In this document: piece by piece, positions 52,232 through 61,211 of the stretch
Position numbering within the stretch: the stretch's first letter is position 1
How the letters are laid out: each line of letters opens with the position of its first letter
DNA from: Trichomonas tenax
Lineage: Eukaryota > Parabasalia > Trichomonadida > Trichomonadidae
Length of the DNA: 64,000 bases
Direction: 5' to 3'
NCBI GenBank assembly: GCA_023091735.1
Contig: JALKBU010000174.1
Location: 1-64,000, forward strand
Position numbers and translations under genes: made by a program
The notes under the pieces: model-generated
What the model saw: the letters and a program-made list of their open reading frames with translations, nothing else
The model's database searches: none
Told to the model about the DNA's origin: nothing

Positions 52232-52915
52232 TTGAAATCGACAGATCCAGTAAATTACAATAAGATTAATATTAACACAGAAATACCATTATATGATTAT
52301 GAGATTATTATGATACTTATTAAAAACGTTTCTTTTAATTCAATTATAATATTATGTGATGAAAACAATTACATAAAAATACAAACATCACATGGTATTA
52401 TAACTTATTATTTACAACTATGATGTCACTAGATTTATTTTCAATTTCAGAATACTTATATCTAAATGTATTTCACCAAGATATTAAAGTAAATTATAAG
52501 GATGATAATACATTAGTATTATCTGGAGATATTATAAATATATTAGAATGTTCTCATAGAGCTAAATTAATATTAGGATTATATCATACATCATTGCCAT
52601 TATCAGCAAATAATAATATTATAACAATATCATCAAGTCCTATTATTAATTATAATAATATCTGGTATAACTAATGAAAAGAAATTAGAATATATATCTT
52701 TAATTTATAACATTAAAGAATTCATATTACCATTTGTACCTATTATTAGTAAAACACCTGGAAACTATATCAAAATAAAACCTTATGAATTAAATAACTT
52801 AGAATTTACATTAGTAGACGAATTTGATAAACCTATAGAAATCAAATCACCTATAAGTATTGTATTAGAAATAATATATGAAAAAGATTATATCCCTTTG
52901 TTTTATATTAATTAA
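52232..52915 (+). pseudogene. Probable minor-capsid (penton)-like gene, frameshifted
   Basis: Three plus-strand frames follow each other without gaps: 52232-52423 (starts at TTG), 52420-52674 and a frame running to 52915. Together they read as one beta-rich protein. Clues are PLYDYEIIMILIKNVSFNSI near the start, LFSISEYLYLNVFHQDI in the middle and, at the end, LEFTLVDEFDKPIEIKSP followed by ISIVLEIIYE. The last pattern (D-x-x-x-x-P-I-x-I before a hydrophobic strand) resembles the end of Polinton minor-capsid proteins. The assignment is by pattern only. At least two frameshifts (near 52420 and 52660) break it. Confidence 0.4.
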
Positions 52916-52928
52916 TATAATTAAAACG

Positions 52929-53774
52929 ATGTCGAATAGCATTCTTAAAACATATTCAAAAGAATTTAAAAAAGGACCAGCCAAGCATAAAAACATAAAT
53001 AAACAAAAATCATTAGCTGAAACTTATAATAGTGAATTCTATAAAGATGATAATGATTCTCAAAAGTATCATAATCGTAGACCAAAATTAGTAGAAGCTT
53101 ATTATAATGACTTCTAAAATAATCTTAATCCAAAATTTGTATCAGAAACTTATAATAATGAATTTCATAATGAACCAAAAAAACATAAAAACGTTCGTGT
53201 AATGGATTCTGATTTACAATCATATTCTAAAGAATTTTAAAAAGATCATGCTGAATATAAAAACATAAATAAACAAAAATCAGTATTAGAAACTTATAAT
53301 AGTGAATTCTATAAAGATGATAACGATTTTCAAAAGTACCATCATAGAACACCAAGTTGGGTAAAATGGTATGAACTTGGATTTCATGATGAACCAACTG
53401 AACATCGTATCATTCCTAATAAAGTATCTAATGAAACTGATGAGGATAAGTATGTATTAGATAATTGGAATATAGTGATGAATAGTTTAAATAAAAAAGT
53501 ATCTGATTTTGCTATTATATGACAGATAATTCTATCATTAATTCATATTCTATGTTATGCAAACACTGCTGAAAAAGGTATAGTTGTTGGAGAAGCTAAT
53601 AAGAAAATACATGCTAAAATTGAAAAATATAAAAATCATGATATGGATTTAAAATTCAGAAAAGTAATAAGTATTTATCTATATCACTATCTAAGAAAGA
53701 TTAAACATAAATGTAATTTAATATTAAATAAAATGTCTATATATGATCAATATCTTAAAATATATAACAAATAA
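52929..53774 (+). pseudogene. Virus-like element gene with internal repeats and three stops
   Basis: A 281-codon frame from the ATG at 52929 is interrupted only by TAA (53115-53117), TAA (53238-53240) and TGA (53520-53522). The N-terminal half is built of a repeated motif: YSKEFKK, then HKNINKQKS, then ETYNSEFYKDDND, occurring about three times with variation. Each repeat has an aromatic residue spaced from acidic and Lys residues. The C-terminal half is helical and basic (GEANKKIHAKIEKYKNHDMD). Two of the stops fall right after a Phe at the E/D-F-K position, where Lys AAA would need only one change to become TAA. Family not recognised. Confidence 0.55.
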
Positions 53775-53779
53775 AAAAG

Positions 53780-54626
53780 ATCTATACCCAATTTTTATAT
53801 AAAAATCACAGTACTAGTATTAATTCATGTGAATTATTAATTAAAAAACTTGATAAGATCTATAAAGAAGTTGTCGATGAAGATGAGGAAGATAATATAT
53901 TACTTATTATGAAACATTATAATGAAATTGCTTCTAAAAAGACCAATCTTGATAAAAACTTAAAAGCCAAATTTAAGCAAAATATTGATAATCTTAAATC
54001 CAATATTAACAAGTTAACAAATACAATAGCAGATATTGGAGATGCTGTACCTGTAGATGAAGAAACACTTAAAAAATTAAAAGATATGAAACTGTCTGAT
54101 TTAAGTGCGTTATATTTAAGTCAAATGATGAAAGATTTAGCAAATGAATCAACATTTACATTATTAAAGTATTATAAAGATAATGTTAAATTAGATGATA
54201 TGATTAAATGGCTTGAAATTGAAAGTGATGCATTCCCTAAAACTAGATTAAAAGGATCCGGTTCAATATATTTATTTAAGAAGAAAGTTAAATATTCAGA
54301 TTTAAATATTCCTGAAGAAGAAAAGGAAAAAAAAACAGTTTCCCAGAACAAAGAAAGATTTTGATGTAAATATAAAATTAAATGGTGAAGTACTTAGAGG
54401 TAGAACTACTATTTTCGAGAATTACTTTTCTTATGGTGATAATGAAAATGAACTTAAAGATATGTTCTTGAAATCGATTAATACTTCTATAGTGAAATTT
54501 AAAAATGAATTGGAAAAACATAATAAAAAACCTAGGAAGACTACAAATAAGAAATCTAAAGATACTGAAGAAAAACCTAAGGAATCGAAATCTAATGATG
54601 GTCCTAGATTCGAAAGCAGAAAATAA
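53780..54626 (+). pseudogene. Virus-like element gene, helical, frameshifted
   Basis: A frame without clear start (LYKNHSTSINSCELLIKKLD) passes the ATG at 53909 and runs to 54364. Protein sequence then continues in a second frame from about 54340 to 54626 (DFDVNIKLNGEVLRGRTTIF), so an indel at the A9 run near 54330 splits one gene. Residues are mainly helical (NLKSNINKLTNTIADIGDAV) with a Lys/Glu-rich tail. Unknown function; possibly a capsid-associated protein by position. Confidence 0.5.
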
Positions 54627-54912
54627 CGATGATATCTTAATTAAGATATTGGAGTTGAAAAAAGTAAAATTAATAGTATAGACTGTTTAATGAAAAAAAT
54701 AATCTCAGGTAATAAAACTGGGATAATAACTAATAAATAAAAATTAAATATTATGGTAATAGCATCATTAGGTTATTACGATAATATTATAATAATAAAA
54801 ACTTTAATTCTACATCAAAATAAAAATGTGAAATTACTTTATTAAATTTAAATTTATATTTTTTATAAATTATGAAAAAAAAAAACATATTTTTTATCCT
54901 ATATTAAAACAA
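54627..54912. other. Short AT-rich gap inside the element
   Basis: No gene is seen. Confidence 0.5.
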
Positions 54913-55679
54913 ATGATGAATCAAATTATTAGAGAACCAATTTCTGAAGGTTATGAATTTGTTCAATATAATGAAAAGTTAAGATTAATTCATAGCATTA
55001 ATGATGATATGTATCAAATGAATTTGATATTAAAATCTTGTAATGCTTTGGAACATAAAAGAACACGTGATTGGTTTAGAAATCAAACAACACAGGAGTA
55101 TTTACAGGAATTGAAGCTAAATGGCGAATTCACCACTAAGACTTTATATGAGAAAAGAAATGATTTGCCAGTTGAACTAAGAGGTATATACTGTCATAAG
55201 CTTTTAGTTAATACGTTTGCTATTTGGGCTTCACCTAAATATGCTGTTCATATTGCTAAGTTATTAGATGAATTATATTCTAATGAACGTTATGAATTAG
55301 AAAATAAAAATAATGAATTAAAACAATAATTAGATCATCATGTTGAACGTTCTGAACCAAATAAATATAAAAAGGATTATATCTTAATGTTATGGTATAA
55401 AGATATTGGTGATAATAAGATAGCATTATCATATACCCGTTGTTGCTATGATTAGATTAAAAAGATGAAAGATATTAAAGAAATATATGATGGAAAAATT
55501 ATATAAGGTTTTATGATGAATTACCAATTAGTATGAGTACAGCTAAAGATATTAAACTAATTATTCAGAATTAAAATATACAGTGCAAACCTAAATATAC
55601 CACAACTGAAATTAATAAATCTGATCTAAATAATATTCTTAGTGATATTGATAATATGATAAATACATTTAGAGATTAA
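54913..55679 (+). pseudogene. KilA-N domain protein, C-terminus decayed
   Basis: The ATG at 54913 (or 54916) opens a 138-codon frame that holds a KilA-N DNA-binding domain: YNEKLRLIHSINDDMYQMNL, NALEHKRTRDWFRNQTTQEY, then GIYCHKLLVNTFAIWASPKY and AVHIAKLLDEL. KilA-N proteins are common in large DNA viruses and in trichomonad Mavericks. A TAA at 55327-55329 stops it within the linker. The same frame continues (LDHHVERSEPNKYKKDYILM, IALSYTRCCYD) to further stops, and a shifted frame ends at 55679 (FYDELPISMSTAKDIKLIIQ). The domain itself is intact, so a short DNA-binding protein might still be made. Confidence 0.75.
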
Positions 55680-55747
55680 CTATTATAATTTAATATTATT
55701 TTTTATCTAGTTGTTAAAAAAATCAAAAGTTTTTTTCTCTAATAAAG

Positions 55748-56203
55748 ATGTCCAATGAAAATCAAGTTAAGTATTTTAGTGTTAATAGTATTGTTACACA
55801 AGTTAAATCTGAATTTTCTAATAGTAAGAGATTAACAATTATATTCTCTAAATATATTAAAGAAAATAAATTTGGATATAGTGTTAATCCTATACCATTT
55901 ATTATTGATGGTAAGAAATATACTAATAAAGAATTATCTAAAATATTAGATTTAAATCGTATTAAGATTAATATTAATGTTACATATACTAATATTATTA
56001 GATGTAACGATTCTAATTTCTTTGCTATTGATGTAGATCTAACTAATGTTAATTTTATAGATACTGGTGATAAACATTTTAAATATTATAATCATAAACT
56101 AATAATTGTTAATAATAATATTATGAATATGGTATTACCAAAGATTGAAACATTAAATATTAATATTAATACACAATTAGATGAATTAATGTTAGAAGAA
56201 TAA
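55748..56203 (+). CDS. Intact small protein of the virus-like element
   Basis: 151 residues, no stops, codons almost all ending in A or T. Mixed alpha/beta composition, rich in Asn, Ile and Lys (VKYFSVNSIVTQVKSEFSNS, KYTNKELSKILDLNRIKINI), with an acidic end (TQLDELMLEE). There is no signal peptide or membrane helix. It lies 70 bases after the KilA-N gene and 40 bases before the integrase. Family not recognised. It is the only gene of the element without visible damage. Confidence 0.6.
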   Translation: MSNENQVKYFSVNSIVTQVKSEFSNSKRLTIIFSKYIKENKFGYSVNPIPFIIDGKKYTNKELSKILDLNRIKININVTYTNIIRCNDSNFFAIDVDLTNVNFIDTGDKHFKYYNHKLIIVNNNIMNMVLPKIETLNININTQLDELMLEE

Positions 56204-56245
56204 ACATTATGATACTTCACTATTTTATTTTTATCAAAGTATTTA

Positions 56246-57049
56246 ATGTCACTTCAAGATTTATATAATAAATATAAATGGAAAAGATTTAACAAATTAT
56301 ACAATGTAGCTAAAGATAAAGGTTTTAAATCTAAAGATGTTAGAACATTTCTAAATAATATAGATCATGATAAAAATAATATAAATATTAAACAATACTG
56401 TTTACCAATATATTCTAATACACCTGATAGTTATCAATTTGATACATTAATACAAAGTAAATCATCTAATGCACCATATTTCTTAATATTCATTAATATT
56501 AATTCTCGTAAAGCATATGCTTATCCTATGATGAATAAAAATAAGAATAATGTTATTGAAGTATTAACGAAATTTATAAATGAACATAAACCTAAAACAT
56601 TAACATCAGATCAAGATGGTTCATATTTATCAGATGATATAATTAGACAATTTCAAAATAATAATATCGAATATTATACAACAGAAAAACCTAATCATAA
56701 TATATTAGGTATTATTAATAGATTAATAAGAACATTACGAGATTTAAATGAAGATAGAGATTTCACAGAAGAATCGATGAAACATTATATTAAGATATAT
56801 AATAATACTATGCATTCATCTATAAATATTAAACCAAATGATTTTAATGAAGATGATGAAAAACAGTATATTAATAATATGAGAGATAAAACTAATAGAA
56901 TAATTATTAATCCTAATTTCACATTAAATACTAATGATGATGTTAGAATAATAAACGATAATAATAATATTGGTAAACGTAGATCTAATTTATCTAAAGA
57001 ATATTCTTTGATTTATCATTTGATAATTCCTTTCGAATTTCTTGTTTAA
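56246..57049 (+). pseudogene. Retroviral-type (rve) integrase, 3'-truncated
   Basis: 267 codons. The rve core is clear: first acidic position in SYQFDTLIQSKSSNAPYFL, IFININSRKAYAYPM, second in KPKTLTSDQDGSYLSDDIIR, and the third block HNILGIINRLIRTLRDLNED, where the expected catalytic Glu appears as Asn. A C-terminal SH3/chromo-like segment begins (DDVRIINDNNNIGKRRSNLS) but after about 56998 the sequence becomes that of another gene read backward (56994-57089), so the true C-terminus is missing. The enzyme would join element ends to host DNA; with a changed third acid and a lost end it is probably dead. It could also be a variant that uses another residue. Confidence 0.8.
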
Positions 57050-57089
57050 TTTCATCTCTAAGTGATTGGATGTTAATTGTATCTGACAT
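56994..57089 (-). pseudogene. 5' end of another element gene, fused to the integrase 3' end
   Basis: On the minus strand the ATG at 57089 starts a 31-codon frame (SDTINIQSLRDEIKQEIRKE) that looks like the helical beginning of a protein and ends at the integrase junction. The two genes meet at the perfect palindrome AAAGAATATTCTTT (56996-57009), which suggests an internal deletion. Confidence 0.45.
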
Positions 57090-57174
57090 TTTAATAAGAT
57101 AAAACTTTTGATTTTATTTATAATTAAATGAGCTTAAGTAAATCCGAAAGTCAATCAATTAACCAACCTCATTA
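57090..57174. other. Element edge to spacer
   Basis: Composition changes from element-like to spacer-like; no terminal repeat is seen. Confidence 0.4.
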
Positions 57175-57425
57175 ACTCTTGATCACCATTATTGCCTATC
57201 ATTATAATTTACAATCTATCATTCATATTTGATCATCATTATGATATGAAATCAATCGGTCATATTTAATAATCATTGCGATATAGAACTATTCATCTTC
57301 ATTTATTTATCATTAGCATGATATGAATTCAATTATAAACGTTATGAAATACAATCCATCATTCAATTTTAACATTGTTATGATATGAAAACAATCCTTC
57401 ACATTTGATTGTCATTATAAAACAC
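57175..57425 (+). repeat. Degenerate ~37-bp tandem repeats
   Basis: About six imperfect units centred on TTTGATCATCATTATGATAT followed by GAAATCAATC(C/G)(T/G)TCA. Similar runs are spaced at 35-60 bases. It sits between the virus-like element and the ankyrin gene. Confidence 0.6.
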
Positions 57426-57596
57426 TACTATGCAATTCATGAATGCTTTATGTGTCCATATTGTTTCGAGTATCAAAGAGCCGCAAAATACAAATTAATC
57501 AATTCATAATTCATTTACAATATCTGTTATTGAGAGACTTTCATCCGACGTCACTTTTCGAAAAATAACCTTTTATTTATCACATTTCCAAAAATA
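57426..57596. other. Upstream region of the ankyrin gene
   Basis: GACGTCACTTTTCGAAAAAT near 57548-57567 carries the TCACTTTT (inverse AAAAGTGA) word, about 30-45 bases before the start codon. Confidence 0.45.
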
Positions 57597-58196
57597 ATGC
57601 AAACAGGAACTTATAGTGACAGAGTTGTTAAAGAAGCCTGGAGCTATGCACAAATGGACAACATTGATAAACTTAAGGGCATTTGTCCATCACAAGTTGA
57701 TGTAAACGCGTCCACTAAAGCTTCAGATAATCACGCTCACACATTATTAATGTCTGCGGCCACCCATGGATCATTGAGGTGCCTGGAATACTTGATTCAA
57801 AATGGCGCAACTGTTAACAAGAAAAATTTCTACGGATATACAGCACTTCACTGGGCAGCGTATTCTGGTAGGACAGAATGTGTTGATTTTCTTCTACAAA
57901 GCGGTGCCAACATAGAGGCGAAGACAGGTGACGGAATGACGCCACTTCATATCGCAGCACATCGTGGACACGTTAAATTCATGGATTACATAGTCAAAAA
58001 GGGTGCAAATCCTAACGCCGTGAACAGTGAAGGATGGACAGCAATGCATTACGCAGTTATTGGAAATCATAAACCAGTTGTCGAGTTCCTGTTGAAACTG
58101 AAGATTGATTACAAGTCATTCGACTCCAACATGAAAACTATCGATTCCCTTGTTGAAGAATATGGCAGAAATTGGTTTACTGAAATCGCCAAATAA
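57597..58196 (+). CDS. Ankyrin-repeat protein
   Basis: 199 residues. After a short helical leader (DRVVKEAWSYAQMDNIDKLK) come four to five ankyrin repeats: TLLMSAATHGSLRCLEYLIQ, YTALHWAAYSGRTECVDFLL, MTPLHIAAHRGHVKFMDYIV and WTAMHYAVIGNHKPVVEFLL, each with the TPLHxAA/G-H/R signature and NGAxVN-type loops. It ends with a capping helix. No membrane segment. A general protein-interaction module in the cytosol; partner unknown. Confidence 0.92.
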   Translation: MQTGTYSDRVVKEAWSYAQMDNIDKLKGICPSQVDVNASTKASDNHAHTLLMSAATHGSLRCLEYLIQNGATVNKKNFYGYTALHWAAYSGRTECVDFLLQSGANIEAKTGDGMTPLHIAAHRGHVKFMDYIVKKGANPNAVNSEGWTAMHYAVIGNHKPVVEFLLKLKIDYKSFDSNMKTIDSLVEEYGRNWFTEIAK

Positions 58197-58724
58197 TTTC
58201 TCTTTTATTTCGCTGCTTTGTTGTTTTTAAATTACTATTGTGATATTCATTACATTCTCCAAAAATAACTATTTCACATGATATTAATTTGAAAATTTAG
58301 TTTCAAATTTGATTTTTTCGAATCAAACACAATTAATGACCATAATGTTTAAAGGTCTAATTCTAATCATCCTAACAATTCCAAATATTTCATAATTCAT
58401 ATTTGATTTTATCTGAAAATATTTTGCTTTGTTTTTACGTGTGTATTATGGGATTCTATATGATTAAACAATTCTCTGATATAGATATATTGATTGGCAG
58501 ATGTGTTTAATGATATACCATAGATATTGATTGATATAAACTCAAATTAAAGTGCTCCAAAGGATATTAATAGTATTTACCTTCATTTCGTAAACTATGT
58601 TTGTGGCAATATATCGCTGGTTCTTTAACAATTGATTTTTAGTATAATAAAAATTCTGGTATATTTTGCATGTCAGAGCCCCCATGTTAAAATGTTAGAC
58701 CCTTCATTGTTATATATTTTTAGT
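58197..58724. other. Intergenic spacer
   Basis: No gene. TCATTGTTATATATTTTTAG just before the ATG at 58725 may contain an initiator-like TCATT. Confidence 0.5.
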
Positions 58725-60680
58725 ATGGCAGACTATTATGTTTTAACTGATTTAGACCAATTCGCGTCAAAGATTTCACGCTTCAAATACGGCTGCTGCG
58801 CGTTGTATGGCAACAAAATTGCGTTCGGAGCTCCGGCCGGAAGTGTTCATCTTTATAACCTGCAGGAAGCGTCATCTCCGATGATTGTTTCCATACCGTC
58901 TATCGTTACTGCGATCCAGCTTCTCTCTTTCTCTCCAGGAGGAAAGTTTTTGGCTGTTGGAGGAAATTCTTCGCTTCATTTTATCGAAGATCCACTTACG
59001 AATCCTGTTGTCAGTTATTCTGTCGATTTGAAAGGCAAAAGACCAACAACTGTCGGTTGGATATCAGAGCCGCCGCCGAAAATCTCGAGAACTCCGTTTC
59101 TCCTCATTGGCGATGAAACTGGAGGTGTCTGGACTGCCAAACATCAGACTGCAGATTATATTACTACTGTCAATTCTCAAATCGTTCAATTACAATATAT
59201 TAACGAAGAATCGATTCTTGTTGGCGCGAAATCAGGTCCTTGCTTCATAAAAGGCGGAAATGTCGTCAATATAAGAGGTAAAAAGACCGCTGGTGACTTC
59301 GGATGTTTATATTCTCCAGTACATAACGCGATATTCTTCTCCAAACCTGATGCTACGCTTTTAATCGCTTCTCCTGAAGGAAAACCACAAGCAAAGATCA
59401 ACCTTTTAGATCAAGCTACGGTTCCAGAAAATATCTCAACAAATCTCTCATTTTTGTTATTATGCTCAACGTTTTTGATTTCTGTGGGTCAAAACTGCCT
59501 CACATACATCGTTAACTTAAACAAAGGTACTCCAGAAGGACATTTTGTACCAACATCAGAATTTTGCGATTATTCAGTTTTCAAAAATTACGCTCTTTTA
59601 ATGTGGAAGGAGAAAATCACTCTTTTCAAAGTCTGTGAAAGCAACGAAGAATATTATCGTCATTTAGTTGACCAGAAACAGTTCGCAAAAGCACAACAAA
59701 TAGCGATTAAAGATAACGTGAAAGATATGAAATTGCTGAAACTTATGGCTGTTGATCCTTTACAAGAATTTGAGCAATATTTGCAGAAAGTAGATTTCGA
59801 GAGCCAACCACAGCCATTGAAGTCTGTAGATCAAAAATTTTATAATTCTTTGATGGCAATGAATGTAATCGAAAATTCAGTCATGGAAAAACTCAAAGCA
59901 ATGCTTCCTCAACTTGCTCTTGAGCCAGAAGTTGCTTCTCAAGTCAGAAAATTCGTAATTCAGAATCCAAATGAATACTTCAACTGGTCTAAATACTTAA
60001 ATGCAGATGATATTGTTTGCGAAGTTAACTCAAAGCCAGAATATGCAAATGTCGTCAAGAAGATCGCTGCTCAAGGTACATCGTCGCTGTGCAAGATGAT
60101 ATCGAACATACAGAGTGTTGATATATCAATATTAGTTGCTAACTCACCGCCAATATATTTGCACAACATCGATGAAGCTCGAAAGAATTTGTTCATTGAA
60201 AAGATGGCCAAATATGATGAATTCTCGGAATTTCGCACTCCTGCGAAAACAGAAACTCTCATGGAGTCTCCGTATCAAGAAGAGCTCTCGAAGATTGGCG
60301 AAAATCCAACACCATTCGAAGTATTAAACCTTCTCAAACTAAGTGACTGGGAAGAAAAGATCACTGAAGCTGTCGACGAACTGGCTAATCAGGCTGAGAA
60401 GTTCTCTCTTCAGAGTGTCAACAGACCACTTCCTCCATGGGTTGAATCAGTCATCGAATCCGAGGAGAGCGACACAACATTTGATGTCAAATCTGAAAAG
60501 ATTTGCGGTGGCAATTGGGGTGTTCATCCAGATCTCTCAGTCTGTCCAATCTGCGGTTTATCACTTAATCTCGGAGAGAATACAACGAGTGCTGTTACAT
60601 TTCCGTGTGGCCACACATATCATATTAGTTGCTTAAAGACAAGATACTGTCCTATCTGTTATTCTTGCAAATTAAAATAA
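58725..60680 (+). CDS. Beta-propeller protein with C-terminal RING-H2, HOPS/CORVET-like
   Basis: 651 residues from the ATG at 58725 (the frame extends 31 codons upstream with spacer-like composition). Residues 1-300 contain WD-like strands (GCCALYGNKIAFGAPAGSVH, LLSFSPGGKFLAVGGNSSLH, FLLIGDETGGVW). Residues about 310-560 form an alpha-solenoid (YYRHLVDQKQFAKAQQIAIK resembles the clathrin-like repeats of Vps proteins). The C-terminus is a RING-H2: CPICGLSL, then FPCGHTYHISCLKTRYCPIC. Propeller, solenoid and RING in this order match Vps11/Vps18/Vps8/Vps41 subunits that tether endosomes and vacuoles. The protein is shorter than those in yeast, and which subunit it is cannot be said. Confidence 0.75.
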   Translation: MADYYVLTDLDQFASKISRFKYGCCALYGNKIAFGAPAGSVHLYNLQEASSPMIVSIPSIVTAIQLLSFSPGGKFLAVGGNSSLHFIEDPLTNPVVSYSVDLKGKRPTTVGWISEPPPKISRTPFLLIGDETGGVWTAKHQTADYITTVNSQIVQLQYINEESILVGAKSGPCFIKGGNVVNIRGKKTAGDFGCLYSPVHNAIFFSKPDATLLIASPEGKPQAKINLLDQATVPENISTNLSFLLLCSTFLISVGQNCLTYIVNLNKGTPEGHFVPTSEFCDYSVFKNYALLMWKEKITLFKVCESNEEYYRHLVDQKQFAKAQQIAIKDNVKDMKLLKLMAVDPLQEFEQYLQKVDFESQPQPLKSVDQKFYNSLMAMNVIENSVMEKLKAMLPQLALEPEVASQVRKFVIQNPNEYFNWSKYLNADDIVCEVNSKPEYANVVKKIAAQGTSSLCKMISNIQSVDISILVANSPPIYLHNIDEARKNLFIEKMAKYDEFSEFRTPAKTETLMESPYQEELSKIGENPTPFEVLNLLKLSDWEEKITEAVDELANQAEKFSLQSVNRPLPPWVESVIESEESDTTFDVKSEKICGGNWGVHPDLSVCPICGLSLNLGENTTSAVTFPCGHTYHISCLKTRYCPICYSCKLK

Positions 60681-61211
60681 AGTTTTTGTTTGTATACAAA
60701 TTTAGCATTGCAAAGAAAATTCATTCGATATTATATTGTTATAGTAATAGACTTTTTTAACGATTTAATTCCCAAATAATGAATTTTTCTTTGCAATGTT
60801 AAATACTATAAAAAAATCCAAAATATATAATATTTGTTATAGTATTTTATTCTATTCCCAAATATTGTTATAGTAATAGACTTTTTTAAACCATTTAATT
60901 GTTCATTTAACTTGGGTACAGTATATATTAACAAGTGCTTGTTAGTAAAAATAAGAGAATATGTGGTTTCTATGTGCATATCTGGGTTTTATAGAAAAGG
61001 CATTGATTACAGGGAGTAAAGATTGACCTGGATCAGCAAATTGAAATAAAAATAACATGCGAATAGAATGCTTTGAATTGGTTTAGCTGTCTTGGAAACT
61101 CTGTGAGACTATATCTGAAACTGGCGGCAGTTTTTATTAAGGCAGCTTGAAAAAAAATTACTTGAAAATATCTAAATCTAATTTTTAGATCTAAAAATTA
61201 TTCTTTTTTAC
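60681..61211. other. Intergenic spacer with small repeats
   Basis: TGTTATAGTAATAGACTTTT recurs near 60737 and 60867 followed by TTAA.C.ATTTAATT. AGCATTGCAAAGAAAATTC near 60703 is inverted near 60780 (TTTTTCTTTGCAATGTTA). No gene. Confidence 0.55.

Larger units (their letters stand above)
51600..57090 (+). mobile_element. Maverick/Polinton-type virus-like element, decayed and incomplete
   Basis: This 5.5-kb block is far more AT-rich than the host genes. It carries, in order: a collagen-like gene (minus), a probable minor-capsid-type gene, a repeat-motif gene, a helical gene, a KilA-N gene, a small intact gene and an rve integrase. KilA-N, collagen-like fibres and retroviral-type integrases are known companions in Polinton/Maverick elements and related viruses of trichomonads. 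DNA polymerase B, the packaging ATPase, the protease and an obvious major capsid gene are absent, and most genes are broken. No terminal inverted repeats are visible, so this is an internal remnant or deletion derivative. Confidence 0.75.
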
